Shown here: one piece after another, positions 55,055 to 61,953 of the stretch
How positions within the stretch are numbered: position 1 is the stretch's first letter
Layout: each line of letters opens with the position of its first letter
Assembly: GCA_964345215.1 (NCBI GenBank)
Contig: CAYFQH010000006.1
Location: forward strand, 1-61,953
DNA length: 61,953 bases
Direction of reading: 5' to 3'
Source: CAYFQH01 sp964345215
GTDB taxonomy: Bacteria > Bacillota > Clostridia > Christensenellales > Aristaeellaceae
Translations under genes and position numbers: made by a program
Notes under the pieces: model-generated
What the model was told of the DNA's origin: nothing
The model's database searches: none
The model's input: only the letters and a program-made list of their open reading frames with translations

Positions 55055-56224
55055 TTACCCTTCCCAAAAAATATCATCACAGCCATGGAAGAGAGCAAAG
55101 TTTTTCACCGCCCGGTTTAGTTCCCGGTTTTTTATTCCCATTCGCCGGCCTGCTTCCGGCCAGTAGTTTTGTATAATCAACCGGTTTTTATCCACCTTCA
55201 TCTGTATTCTGCCTATAAAATCTGTGCCCTTTAACACTGGCAGGGTATAAGGGCCGTACTTTCGTTTTACAGCAGGTGTATACAATTCCCAAGTATAGTC
55301 AAAATCATACAGGGCTTTTATCAGCTTTCGGTCCCAAAGCATCTGGTCCAAGGGTGGTAAAAAAACAATTCGTTCTTTGCCCTCATCCGGCTCATCTATT
55401 TGCTTTATAAGCAGTGCCTCCCTTTGAGCCAAATAATAAAAATTCATTGTCAATCCCTCTATGGCTAGTTCCTTCACCTCTCCCTTCTTTAAAAGGGCTT
55501 CAAGGGCCGCTTCTCGCTTTTGGGCTGTAAGGCCGTCGATATTCAACCAGGCATCAGAAGCCTTGTTCCACAAAAGCCCCACCGCACCAATGCGCCGCTT
55601 CATCCGCCAGCTATGGTAATCCTCTTCATTTTTAAAGGGGTCATTTTTCAAAATCAGCTCTGGGGGTAAAACCCGGTGCGCTACATCATAATACTTATTG
55701 GCCCCCACTTTATGATGAACCAGTACTTCTCCCCGGTGGTACAGGGTTTCGAGGGCCGCCTTTTCAGCAGCTGTTTCTCCCCCATACCAGTCTACCTTTC
55801 GGCCTGAAAGGGGCAGGTCTTTAGAAGAAACCGGGCCGGTGTTTTGAATATGCACCATCACCTTATCTAAAAACGGTTCAATGCCCTGCCCTCTTTGCAT
55901 CCAGGGAATTCGGCTTAATCGGTTCCGTTTAAAAAAAGGCCAGTCCTCTGCAGGGTAAATGCTCATCATCTTGTCCATTTGGTCAATCAGCTGCCGTTTT
56001 TCATACAAAAGAGGGTATAAATCGTTTTTCGCAGCATTTTTAACCCTGGCAAATAAAATCAGCTGGGTATTGGTGCCGCATATATCTATTGGGTCATACT
56101 GTATACAGCCTGCAGATTGAAGAAGGGCTAAAATCCCTTCCTCCCCTTCGTATTCAAAGGTGCCCAAAAGGCCCTGCTGAGCCTGAATAAATTTTTTTGC
56201 CTGCTTTTTTGTAATGGTAAGCAT
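55055..56224 (-). CDS. AlkZ/YcaQ-like DNA glycosylase family protein (HTH_42)
   Basis: A 389-residue winged-helix protein of the HTH_42 family. Relatives such as AlkZ and YcaQ remove alkylated or crosslinked bases from DNA. Typical pieces are ITKKQAKKFIQAQQGLLG, AGCIQYDPIDICGTNTQLIL with the QxD-type catalytic motif, the PAEDWPFFKRNRL region, and FLPPLDQMLWDRKLIKALYD followed by YTWELYTPAVKRKYGPYTLP. Length is normal. AAAAGGTG precedes the ATG. The gene is alone on its strand, with the Gfo/Idh oxidoreductase divergent. The role here is inferred from the family. Confidence 0.85.
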   Translation of the reverse strand: MLTITKKQAKKFIQAQQGLLGTFEYEGEEGILALLQSAGCIQYDPIDICGTNTQLILFARVKNAAKNDLYPLLYEKRQLIDQMDKMMSIYPAEDWPFFKRNRLSRIPWMQRGQGIEPFLDKVMVHIQNTGPVSSKDLPLSGRKVDWYGGETAAEKAALETLYHRGEVLVHHKVGANKYYDVAHRVLPPELILKNDPFKNEEDYHSWRMKRRIGAVGLLWNKASDAWLNIDGLTAQKREAALEALLKKGEVKELAIEGLTMNFYYLAQREALLIKQIDEPDEGKERIVFLPPLDQMLWDRKLIKALYDFDYTWELYTPAVKRKYGPYTLPVLKGTDFIGRIQMKVDKNRLIIQNYWPEAGRRMGIKNRELNRAVKNFALFHGCDDIFWEG

Positions 56225-56295
56225 TTTTTCACCTTTTCATATATAATCTATATAATCAACGTAAGCATATCAATAAAGAAAAGAGGCGTTTCATA

Positions 56296-57291
56296 ATGAA
56301 AAAATGGGGATTTGCCATCTCAGCTACCGGCATCATCGCTCACCGGATGGCAGGCCTGCTTGTTCAGATAGACGAAGTAAAACTGGCCGCCGTTCACTCA
56401 AGGGATTTGCAAAAGGCCCTTCATTTTAAAAAGAAGTACGGCTTTATTAATCATTACGACCGCCTGGATGCCCTGGCCCATGACCCTCAGGTAGATGTGG
56501 TATACATCGCCTCCCCCCACCCCATGCACTTTGAACAGGTTGAGTATATGCTAAAAAAGGGAAAGCATGTGCTGTGTGAAAAACCCATTACTTTAAATGC
56601 TGGCCAGGCCCGGCACCTACAGGCCCTCGCCCGGGAAAACCAGGTGCTTTTAATGGAAGGGCTGTGGACCCGTTTTCTACCTGCCATTAAAAAAGCCCAA
56701 GAAGTGGTTGCTCAAGGGTTGATTGGCCCCGTTACCTTGGTTGAAGCCAGCTTCGGCAGTTCCTCTCTTCATGTGCCCCGTATTGCTCAAAAAGCCTATG
56801 CCGGCGGAGCCCTGATGGATCTTGGTACCTATCTGCTCCACTTTGCCGCCCTTTTTTTAGGCAGTTCCATCGCTACCATAAACAGTTCTGCCACCTTAAG
56901 CCCTGAAGGCATCGACCTTCAAAATGCCATTCTAATGGCAAACACCGCCGGGGCGATGGGCTTGTTTAAAAGCAGCGTTATAAACCCTTTTGAAAACGAG
57001 GGAAAAATTTACGGCGAGAAAGGAAAAATTACCCTGCCCCAATTTTGGGGTGCCGACCAGCTCCATATAACCTACCTTGAGGGAGAAACTGAAATAGAAA
57101 AAACCTATTCCTTCCCCCATCCTTTAGGCGATGGCTTTTATTACGAAGTAAAAGCTTTTATCCAAGCCCTTAACAAAGGCTTATTGGATGTACCTGCCAT
57201 GCCTATGGAGGAGAGCATCCGTATTTTAAAGCAAATGGACAGCCTGCGGGCCCAGTGGGGCATGGCTTATCCCCAAGACCCCCAGCCCTGA
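56296..57291 (+). CDS. Gfo/Idh/MocA-family oxidoreductase
   Basis: A 331-residue NAD(P)-dependent enzyme. The N-terminal Rossmann fold starts WGFAISATGIIAHRMAGLL, where the usual GxGxxA is loosely kept as ISATGIIA. VYIASPHPMHFEQVEYMLKK and HVLCEKPITLNAGQARHLQ carry the catalytic-region Lys of the EKP motif. The C-terminal substrate domain has LMDLGTYLLHFAALFLGSS with the DxGxY..H pattern. Substrates in this family are usually sugars or inositol-like compounds or trans-dihydrodiols. The ribosome binding site is weak. It stands alone. Confidence 0.85.
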   Translation: MKKWGFAISATGIIAHRMAGLLVQIDEVKLAAVHSRDLQKALHFKKKYGFINHYDRLDALAHDPQVDVVYIASPHPMHFEQVEYMLKKGKHVLCEKPITLNAGQARHLQALARENQVLLMEGLWTRFLPAIKKAQEVVAQGLIGPVTLVEASFGSSSLHVPRIAQKAYAGGALMDLGTYLLHFAALFLGSSIATINSSATLSPEGIDLQNAILMANTAGAMGLFKSSVINPFENEGKIYGEKGKITLPQFWGADQLHITYLEGETEIEKTYSFPHPLGDGFYYEVKAFIQALNKGLLDVPAMPMEESIRILKQMDSLRAQWGMAYPQDPQP

Positions 57292-57401
57292 CCCTTCTTT
57301 CATCCCTATTGATTTATGGCCGCTTACCTCAATTGGCCTAAACCAAAAGGCTAGGGAAAAGCTGCAAGGGATCAAAATAGGCCGGAAAAGGTCAATTTGC
57401 C

Positions 57402-58040
57402 TTAAACAGCCTCCTCCTCTAAGGCTCTTGCACGTTCTTGCCCCAGGGCATCATACAAAATAGGCAGAGCAGCCGTATAGGCATTATGCTTTTGCCGGTA
57501 AAAACCGGGTATATCATTTTCAATAAAGAGGGGCTGGTCCTTCACAAGGCTAAAGCCCAGCTGCCGATAGAGCCATACCGCCTTATGGCTCCAGGTTTGG
57601 GTATGCAAAAACACCCGCTGGCCAGGGGCCAGTTGATAAAAGGCAGCCATCACCTGTTCCATCAGCAGCTTTCCAAAACCCCGGCCCTGGTAGGCAGGCA
57701 CCACAGCCACCCAATGTACTTTGGGGTAAGACTCCCCGTCAATTTCATCAAACCAAGCCGAAGCTGTTGCCACAGGCTCACCCTGGGCAGTAAAAAGAAA
57801 AAAACAGCGCCGGCTCAGCTCCTGAGGATGAGGGCCGTACTCTTTTTTAAAATAATCAAGGGCCTTTTGGGTATCGTCAAACTCTAAAACCGATGTTTCT
57901 ATTTCTGCCCAGGCCTTTTCATCCCCCGGTTGAAATCCCCTTAAAACAAAGCCCTGGGGCACTTTGGGGGCTGGTTGAGGCCTTTCCCCTGGCCGAGCTG
58001 CCATCACCAGGTCTTTATAAGGTATTTTTTTATCTAACAT
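57402..58040 (-). CDS. GNAT-family N-acetyltransferase
   Basis: A 212-residue protein. The acetyl-CoA loop is VHWVAVVPAYQGRGFGKLLM (Q-x-x-G-x-G), followed by HTQTWSHKAVWLYRQLGF, the usual motif B with Tyr. Before it are FQPGDEKAWAEIETSVLEFD and GEPVATASAWFDE. The first ~25 residues (DKKIPYKDLVMAARPGERPQ) are an extra extension. AGAGGA precedes the ATG. It is followed on the same strand by the acceptor-unknown gene pair at 58 kb but separated from it by a 20-base gap. Substrate unknown. Confidence 0.85.
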   Translation of the reverse strand: MLDKKIPYKDLVMAARPGERPQPAPKVPQGFVLRGFQPGDEKAWAEIETSVLEFDDTQKALDYFKKEYGPHPQELSRRCFFLFTAQGEPVATASAWFDEIDGESYPKVHWVAVVPAYQGRGFGKLLMEQVMAAFYQLAPGQRVFLHTQTWSHKAVWLYRQLGFSLVKDQPLFIENDIPGFYRQKHNAYTAALPILYDALGQERARALEEEAV

Positions 58041-58059
58041 GTCAATCCTCTTTCTGCGT

Positions 58060-58530
58060 TCAGTTTTTTTGATCGCTAAAAAGCTCTTTTCTAAGCTGCA
58101 AATATTCTGCCTGCAAATCCGGATCTTTTATAAAATCATTTATCGAGCGAAACACCTCTTTGGCCTCTTTTTCTTCTGCTGATTTATGTAAAATAAGGGC
58201 GATATGAAATTTTGTAAAATTTTCGGCATCATTGGTCAGGGTTTTTTTAAGAAGAGATTTTAACCCTGCCACGGCCTCAGCACCGTTGCTGTTTTGGTTG
58301 TAAACCTTTACAACCTCGTTTATCTTACTTACAATATCCTTAAAATGGCGCCGCTCAAGGCCAACTTTAATCACAACAAACAAAAAACTCCAGCCCATTA
58401 TAATGCTAAGGGCGGCTGTAAATCCCTGGCTAAAGTCTTGTGCTTGTCCAAAAATAAAAATGCCTGCAAAGTTTAATGCCATAGCCCCAAGCCAGCAGGC
58501 TACCAAAATGTTCTTTTGCTTTTTTGTCAT
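58060..58530 (-). CDS. Membrane protein of unknown function
   Basis: A 156-residue protein starting at the ATG for MTKKQKN; GAGGAAG lies about six bases upstream, and the start overlaps the previous stop (ATGA). Two hydrophobic spans (ILVACWLGAMALNFAGIFIF; TAALSIIMGWSFLFVVIKVG) are followed by a charged helical domain (DIVSKINEVVKVYNQNSNG; AEEKEAKEVFRSINDFIKDP; LRKELFSDQKN). No motif is recognisable. Translational coupling to the GNAT gene upstream suggests a joint function. Confidence 0.6.
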   Translation of the reverse strand: MTKKQKNILVACWLGAMALNFAGIFIFGQAQDFSQGFTAALSIIMGWSFLFVVIKVGLERRHFKDIVSKINEVVKVYNQNSNGAEAVAGLKSLLKKTLTNDAENFTKFHIALILHKSAEEKEAKEVFRSINDFIKDPDLQAEYLQLRKELFSDQKN

Positions 58531-58997
58531 CTGTCTTCCTCTTTCTTGGGTTTTAAATTCTTTTTCAAATACACTAGATCCCGTAGTTGGCGCCCGCACT
58601 CGTAGATTGGATGGTGGTAATGGTCAACAAAAAAATTTTTAATTCGGTGGGAGTAGATAAAACCGCAGTTTTCATAAAAGGGAATGGTCAGGGGGCTGTC
58701 TCCAGTGCCTACCACTAAGGTACGAGCTTTTCCCCCAAGGCTTTGCTCCACATGGGCAATAAGCTTTTTGCCATAGCCCTTGTTTTGCCAGGCCGGATCA
58801 ATCGCCATGTTTTTAATTTCAAACAGCCCCCCACCCTCTTCGGTAACAAGGCAAAGACCCATTGGTGTCTCTTCGTTAAAGAGGACGTACAGGGCACCTC
58901 TTTCAAGGTAGCGGTCTATCATATCCTCCTGTTCATCGGCCAGTAAAAGCAGGTGCAAATATTGCTTTTTATCTTGGGTAACTAGTTGGATATGCAC
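58527..58997 (-). CDS. GNAT-family N-acetyltransferase
   Basis: A 156-residue protein. FEIKNMAIDPAWQNKGYGKK is the acetyl-CoA loop (Q-x-x-G-x-G), preceded by TPMGLCLVTEEGGG and followed by TIPFYENCGFIYSHRIKNFF, typical of the YhhY/RimI-like small GNATs. The DHYHHPIYECGRQLRDLVYL ending is typical of a Clostridia subgroup. The start is GTG with GAGGTG about seven bases upstream. It is coupled to the membrane protein gene downstream. Substrate unknown. Confidence 0.85.
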   Translation of the reverse strand: MHIQLVTQDKKQYLHLLLLADEQEDMIDRYLERGALYVLFNEETPMGLCLVTEEGGGLFEIKNMAIDPAWQNKGYGKKLIAHVEQSLGGKARTLVVGTGDSPLTIPFYENCGFIYSHRIKNFFVDHYHHPIYECGRQLRDLVYLKKNLKPKKEEDR

Positions 58998-59107
58998 AAG
59001 GGCACCTCTTTTCTTAACGTCTAATTGCCACTGGTGATATTATAAGGTAAAATAACCCTAGCAACAACCATTTTAATATACTTTACATTTTGCAGGAGGT
59101 TTTTACC

Positions 59108-60112
59108 ATGAAGCAGCACCAGTTTACAAGCCCCCAACCGGTTTTAAACGAAAAAGGACAACCCACCCCAGGCTGGGCGGACCATGGCCTTTTACAGTAC
59201 AATCGCCAGGGAATCAAAGCCCCCTTTTACCGCATTAAAGAGTGGGACTGGTTTCAAATCAACACCGAAAACCTTGCCCTCCAGTTTACTTATGGCCACG
59301 CCAGCTACGCAGGCCAGGTTGGGGTTATGTTTTTTGACTTTGTAAAAGGTGAGCCCCTTTATACAAAGGATCACATCCTTGCTCTTCCCTTTTCCTCGAT
59401 GAACCTGGGCCAAAGCGCCGAAGAAGATGGGGTAATTGAATACCGCAAAGGAAGTTTTTACTTTATGGCAGAAACGAAAAACAAAAATTATTATATTACC
59501 TGCCAGGATGAAAATTTTAAGGCGCAAATAGAGCTCAAACGCTTAACTCCGGCCTCTTTGGCCATTAATATTCCCTTTGACCAAAGCCCCACTGCTTTTT
59601 ACTACAATCACAAAATCAGCTGCATGGCCGCTACAGGCACAGTGGAAGTAGGGAGCAAAAAATATGTTTTTAAGGAAAATGAGGCCTGGGGTTTGTTGGA
59701 TTGGGGCCGGGGGGTATGGCCTTTTCATAACCAGTGGTACTGGTCCAGCGCCTCGGGGCTGATCGATGGCCGGGTGTTTGGCTTTAACCTGGGCTGCGGT
59801 TTTGGCAACACCTCTGCCGCTACAGAAAACGCCCTGTTTTATGAAGGGAAACTTCATAAGCTGGGTACCGTGTCCTTTGACCATGGAAAAACCTATATGG
59901 ATCCTTGGCACTTATACGATGATGAAGGGCGTTTGGATATAACCTTGACCCCGGTTTATGACCGGGAAACAAAAATAAAGTTATTGTGGGTTGACAACAA
60001 TACCCATCAAATGTTTGGCCCCTTTCATGGCACCGCTACCTTGGACGACGGGCGGGTACTTAATATAAATGGGCTCATCGGCTTTGCAGAGCATGCGGTA
60101 AACAACTGGTAA
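59108..60112 (+). CDS. DUF2804 protein
   Basis: A 334-residue protein starting at the ATG with AGGAGG eight bases upstream. It matches DUF2804: TPGWADHGLLQYNRQGIKAP, RIKEWDWFQINTENLALQFT, WGLLDWGRGVWPFHNQWYWS and FNLGCGFGNTSAATENALFY. It is beta-rich with no signal peptide. Members are lipocalin-like and functionally uncharacterised; a role in lipid or hydrophobic ligand handling is only suggested by the fold. It stands between divergent GNAT and ogt genes. Confidence 0.85.
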   Translation: MKQHQFTSPQPVLNEKGQPTPGWADHGLLQYNRQGIKAPFYRIKEWDWFQINTENLALQFTYGHASYAGQVGVMFFDFVKGEPLYTKDHILALPFSSMNLGQSAEEDGVIEYRKGSFYFMAETKNKNYYITCQDENFKAQIELKRLTPASLAINIPFDQSPTAFYYNHKISCMAATGTVEVGSKKYVFKENEAWGLLDWGRGVWPFHNQWYWSSASGLIDGRVFGFNLGCGFGNTSAATENALFYEGKLHKLGTVSFDHGKTYMDPWHLYDDEGRLDITLTPVYDRETKIKLLWVDNNTHQMFGPFHGTATLDDGRVLNINGLIGFAEHAVNNW

Positions 60113-60194
60113 AAAACATTGCCTATATAAAAGCCCATTTCACCTTTTGGGTTGGGATTTTAAGCCACTGCTTGTTTTATGCGCCATACCATCC

Positions 60195-60725
60195 CTAGGC
60201 ATACCTTTTTTCAAGCGCCAACAAAGCCTTTTTGTTTTCAAGGCCGCCCCCATAACCGCCCAGGCTGCCATTATGGGCAATCACCCGGTGGCAGGGGATG
60301 ACAATGGTAAAATTGTTGGCTCCATTGGCACTGCCTGCAGCCCGATACCCTTTGGGGCTGCCCGCTGCCTGGGCCAGCTGTTTATACGACCAGGTTTTGC
60401 CATAAGGAATGGATAAAAGGGCTTGCCATACCCTTTTTTGAAAATCCGTGCCTTTAATGTACAAGGGCAAATCAAAGACCTTTCTTTTGCCTTGTGTATA
60501 TTCTTCAAGTTCTTCAGCCCCTTTTTGGGTGGCCTTGCTCATGCCTAAATTAATCCGGCAGCCCAAATCCTTTTCAATTAAAGCCATGGCCTCCAAGGTG
60601 TTTTTTGAAAAACCAATATGGTAAATCCACCTGTCATCACCAATAATCATAATGGGATCAAGGCCATCGATATACTTTTTTTCATAGGCCATCAAGGTGG
60701 TCTTTTCGCCTGTTTTGTGATTCAT
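60195..60725 (-). CDS. ogt: Methylated-DNA-protein-cysteine methyltransferase
   Basis: A 176-residue DNA-repair protein that takes methyl groups from O6-methylguanine onto its own Cys. The active site is IVIPCHRVIAHNGSLGGYGGGLENK with the Cys of PCHR; KGTDFQKRVWQALLSIPYGKTWSY is the Arg-finger/helix region, and AAGSPKGYRAAGSANGANN precedes the active site. The N-terminal ribonuclease-H-like part is shortened, as in Ogt. The ATG at 60725 has GGAGG about six bases upstream. Divergent from the VanZ-RDD gene. Confidence 0.95.
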   Translation of the reverse strand: MNHKTGEKTTLMAYEKKYIDGLDPIMIIGDDRWIYHIGFSKNTLEAMALIEKDLGCRINLGMSKATQKGAEELEEYTQGKRKVFDLPLYIKGTDFQKRVWQALLSIPYGKTWSYKQLAQAAGSPKGYRAAGSANGANNFTIVIPCHRVIAHNGSLGGYGGGLENKKALLALEKRYA

Positions 60726-60815
60726 TCTTCTCCTCCCCTTCATTAAAATATTTTGTCTTGTTTGTTTTTCTATTATAATACAAGCTGCACGAAAAGTCTG
60801 TACAAGGAGGTGCCT

Positions 60816-61952
60816 ATGTCTGCTTATGTTTCCCCCATCCTAGTAGGTATTATGGTTTCTTTTGGTTTGTTTTATCTCCTCTCCCTGCCTGTAGCCATAT
60901 ACCAGTACCGCAAGCACAACGGCATTTTACAAAAAAAAAGCTTTGTATGGGCTTCATTTATATTATATATGATTACCGCCTGGTTTATGACCATTTTACC
61001 CCTACCCGCCCCTGAGGCTGTTGCAAGCATGACCCCGGCTCAGGCTAATTATAAGCCCTTTCTTTTTGTTACAACCTTTTTAGAGAAATCTGGTTTTGTA
61101 TTGAGTGATAAAAGCACCTGGCTCAAATCCCTTAAAAGCCATTATTTTTATACCGTGGCCTTTAATGTGCTGCTCACCTTCCCTTTTGGGGTGTACATGC
61201 GCAAGTATTTTCATCAGTCTTTCTTTAAAACCATCCTCTTGGGCTTTTTATTAAGCTTTTTTTACGAATTTACCCAGTATACTGGCCTGTTTGGCATTTA
61301 TCCCCACCCTTACCGGGTGGCTGATGTAGACGATTTAATCGTAAACACCTTCGGTGTTTTTTTAGGCTTCATCGCCACCCCCCTCATTAGCAAATTGCTG
61401 CCCACTGTTGAAGAAGGAGCCCTGCCTGTTGAACGGCAAGTAAACGTAGGGCTTGTACGCCGCTTTATTGGCGTCAGTATCGACCTGATTGCCGTTTCCT
61501 TCTTTTCTGGGCTCCTTTCAATTCCCTTTGCCCTTTTAGGCTTGAACTCAGCTTTTTTCAGGGAGCTACCAACCTTAATTACCTATTTTTTATATTTTTT
61601 TCTTATGGTTTATCTCACCAAGGGAAAAACCTTCGGCTTTCAGCTGGTAAAAATCAAAATCATTTCGACCAGCGGCCATTCCCTGGCCTTTTGGCAGGTG
61701 CTGGTTCGCAGCGGCATTTTATTGCTGTTTATAAAAGGTTTCCCTGCCCTGGCCCATTATTTTTCAGTTCCCAATCCTTCTCCTGCCCAGGCCATTCTCT
61801 CCCTCTCCTTTTCTTTAGCAGGCGCTGTTTTGGTTTTGATCATTCTAATTTCAAGGTTGCGGAAAAAATTTGTATATTTTTATGAAACTTTAAGCAAAAC
61901 CCGCCTGACCAGCAAGGTCATCCATGTAGATGCCATTGAAAAAGCAAAATAA
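60816..61952 (+). CDS. VanZ-like and RDD-domain membrane protein
   Basis: A 378-residue membrane protein starting at the ATG with AAGGAGG six bases upstream. Residues ~1-205 are VanZ-like, with four or five spans and VAFNVLLTFPFGVYMRKYFH, LLGFLLSFFYEFTQYTGLFG, and YRVADVDDLIVNTFGVFLGF, the conserved E-x-x-Q and D-x-x-D-x-x-x-N sites. Residues ~225-340 form an RDD-type domain: VGLVRRFIGVSIDLIAVSFF with the Arg-Asp pair, and GKTFGFQLVKIKIISTSG. VanZ proteins are linked to teicoplanin resistance and lipid metabolism in Gram-positives. The stop lies at the last bases of the window. Confidence 0.8.
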   Translation: MSAYVSPILVGIMVSFGLFYLLSLPVAIYQYRKHNGILQKKSFVWASFILYMITAWFMTILPLPAPEAVASMTPAQANYKPFLFVTTFLEKSGFVLSDKSTWLKSLKSHYFYTVAFNVLLTFPFGVYMRKYFHQSFFKTILLGFLLSFFYEFTQYTGLFGIYPHPYRVADVDDLIVNTFGVFLGFIATPLISKLLPTVEEGALPVERQVNVGLVRRFIGVSIDLIAVSFFSGLLSIPFALLGLNSAFFRELPTLITYFLYFFLMVYLTKGKTFGFQLVKIKIISTSGHSLAFWQVLVRSGILLLFIKGFPALAHYFSVPNPSPAQAILSLSFSLAGAVLVLIILISRLRKKFVYFYETLSKTRLTSKVIHVDAIEKAK

Positions 61953-61953
61953 T

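Noticed and set aside
1..61953. CRISPR arrays, tRNA/rRNA genes, prophage or transposases
   Set aside because: No regularly spaced repeats, cloverleaf-like sequences or characteristic proteins were found by reading both strands.

Overview
The window looks like a chromosomal segment from an anaerobic Firmicute, most likely of the class Clostridia. Base composition is moderate. Shine-Dalgarno sites are strong (AAGGAG/GGAGG), GTG and TTG starts are common, and there is a T-box leader. The hybrid-cluster protein is of the anaerobe type, and there is a selenium/sulfur trafficking cluster (YedE, TusA-like, DUF3343, cysteine desulfurase, LysR) and a DUF3798 ABC importer. One 100-N gap flanked by an identical 55-bp duplication shows that this is a draft scaffold. 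I see no rRNA, tRNA, CRISPR array, phage or transposase gene.

Layout. 1-2.8 kb: a partial exported protein, then a minus-strand set of methyltransferase, MTA/SAH nucleosidase and acetyltransferase. 3.5-9.1 kb: a four-gene importer (DUF3798 binding protein, fused ABC ATPase carrying an inserted membrane hairpin, two permeases). 9.3-15.7 kb: an SH3-domain secreted protein, an orphan FakA-like domain, and the divergent selenium-type cluster ending in LysR and a short-chain dehydrogenase. 15.9-20.7 kb: a redox block with two exported TSCPD-domain proteins (one fused to an FMN-binding domain, one with a Tat signal), hcp, a ferredoxin-like partner and a Crp/Fnr-family regulator. 21-28 kb: methyltransferase, a response-regulator/ABC locus damaged by an internal deletion, AraC regulator, threonine aldolase, a frameshifted ORF and thpR. 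28.4-36.5 kb: cytidylate-kinase-like protein, heterodimeric ABC exporter with its MarR regulator, MFS transporter and a second SH3-domain protein. 36.6-37.8 kb: a decaying zone with two copies of a dispersed ~135-bp repeat, a truncated sigma factor and an XRE pseudogene. 38-50 kb: glutathione peroxidase, MFS/ArsR pair, house-cleaning NTPases, murG, MATE, MscS, DEAD helicase, a third TSCPD protein, ROK sugar kinase and a zinc-ribbon protein. 50-62 kb: a methyltransferase, a T-box leader in front of an acyl-CoA ligase, an E2-like acyltransferase with altered active site, AlkZ-like and Ogt DNA-repair proteins, an oxidoreductase, acetyltransferases, DUF2804 and a VanZ-RDD membrane protein.

How parts work together. 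YedE, TusA-like and DUF3343 probably move selenium or sulfur into the cell and hand it on, with the divergent desulfurase and LysR as partner and regulator. The Crp-type regulator probably controls the ferredoxin/hcp operon through a palindrome about 41 bases upstream of a candidate start. The two exported TSCPD proteins share an operon, a linker motif and a strong promoter, and look like an extracytoplasmic redox module. The items most worth following are the exported FMN-TSCPD/Tat-TSCPD pair, the membrane hairpin inside the importer ATPase, the T-box controlling a fatty-acid type ligase, and the dispersed repeat family.
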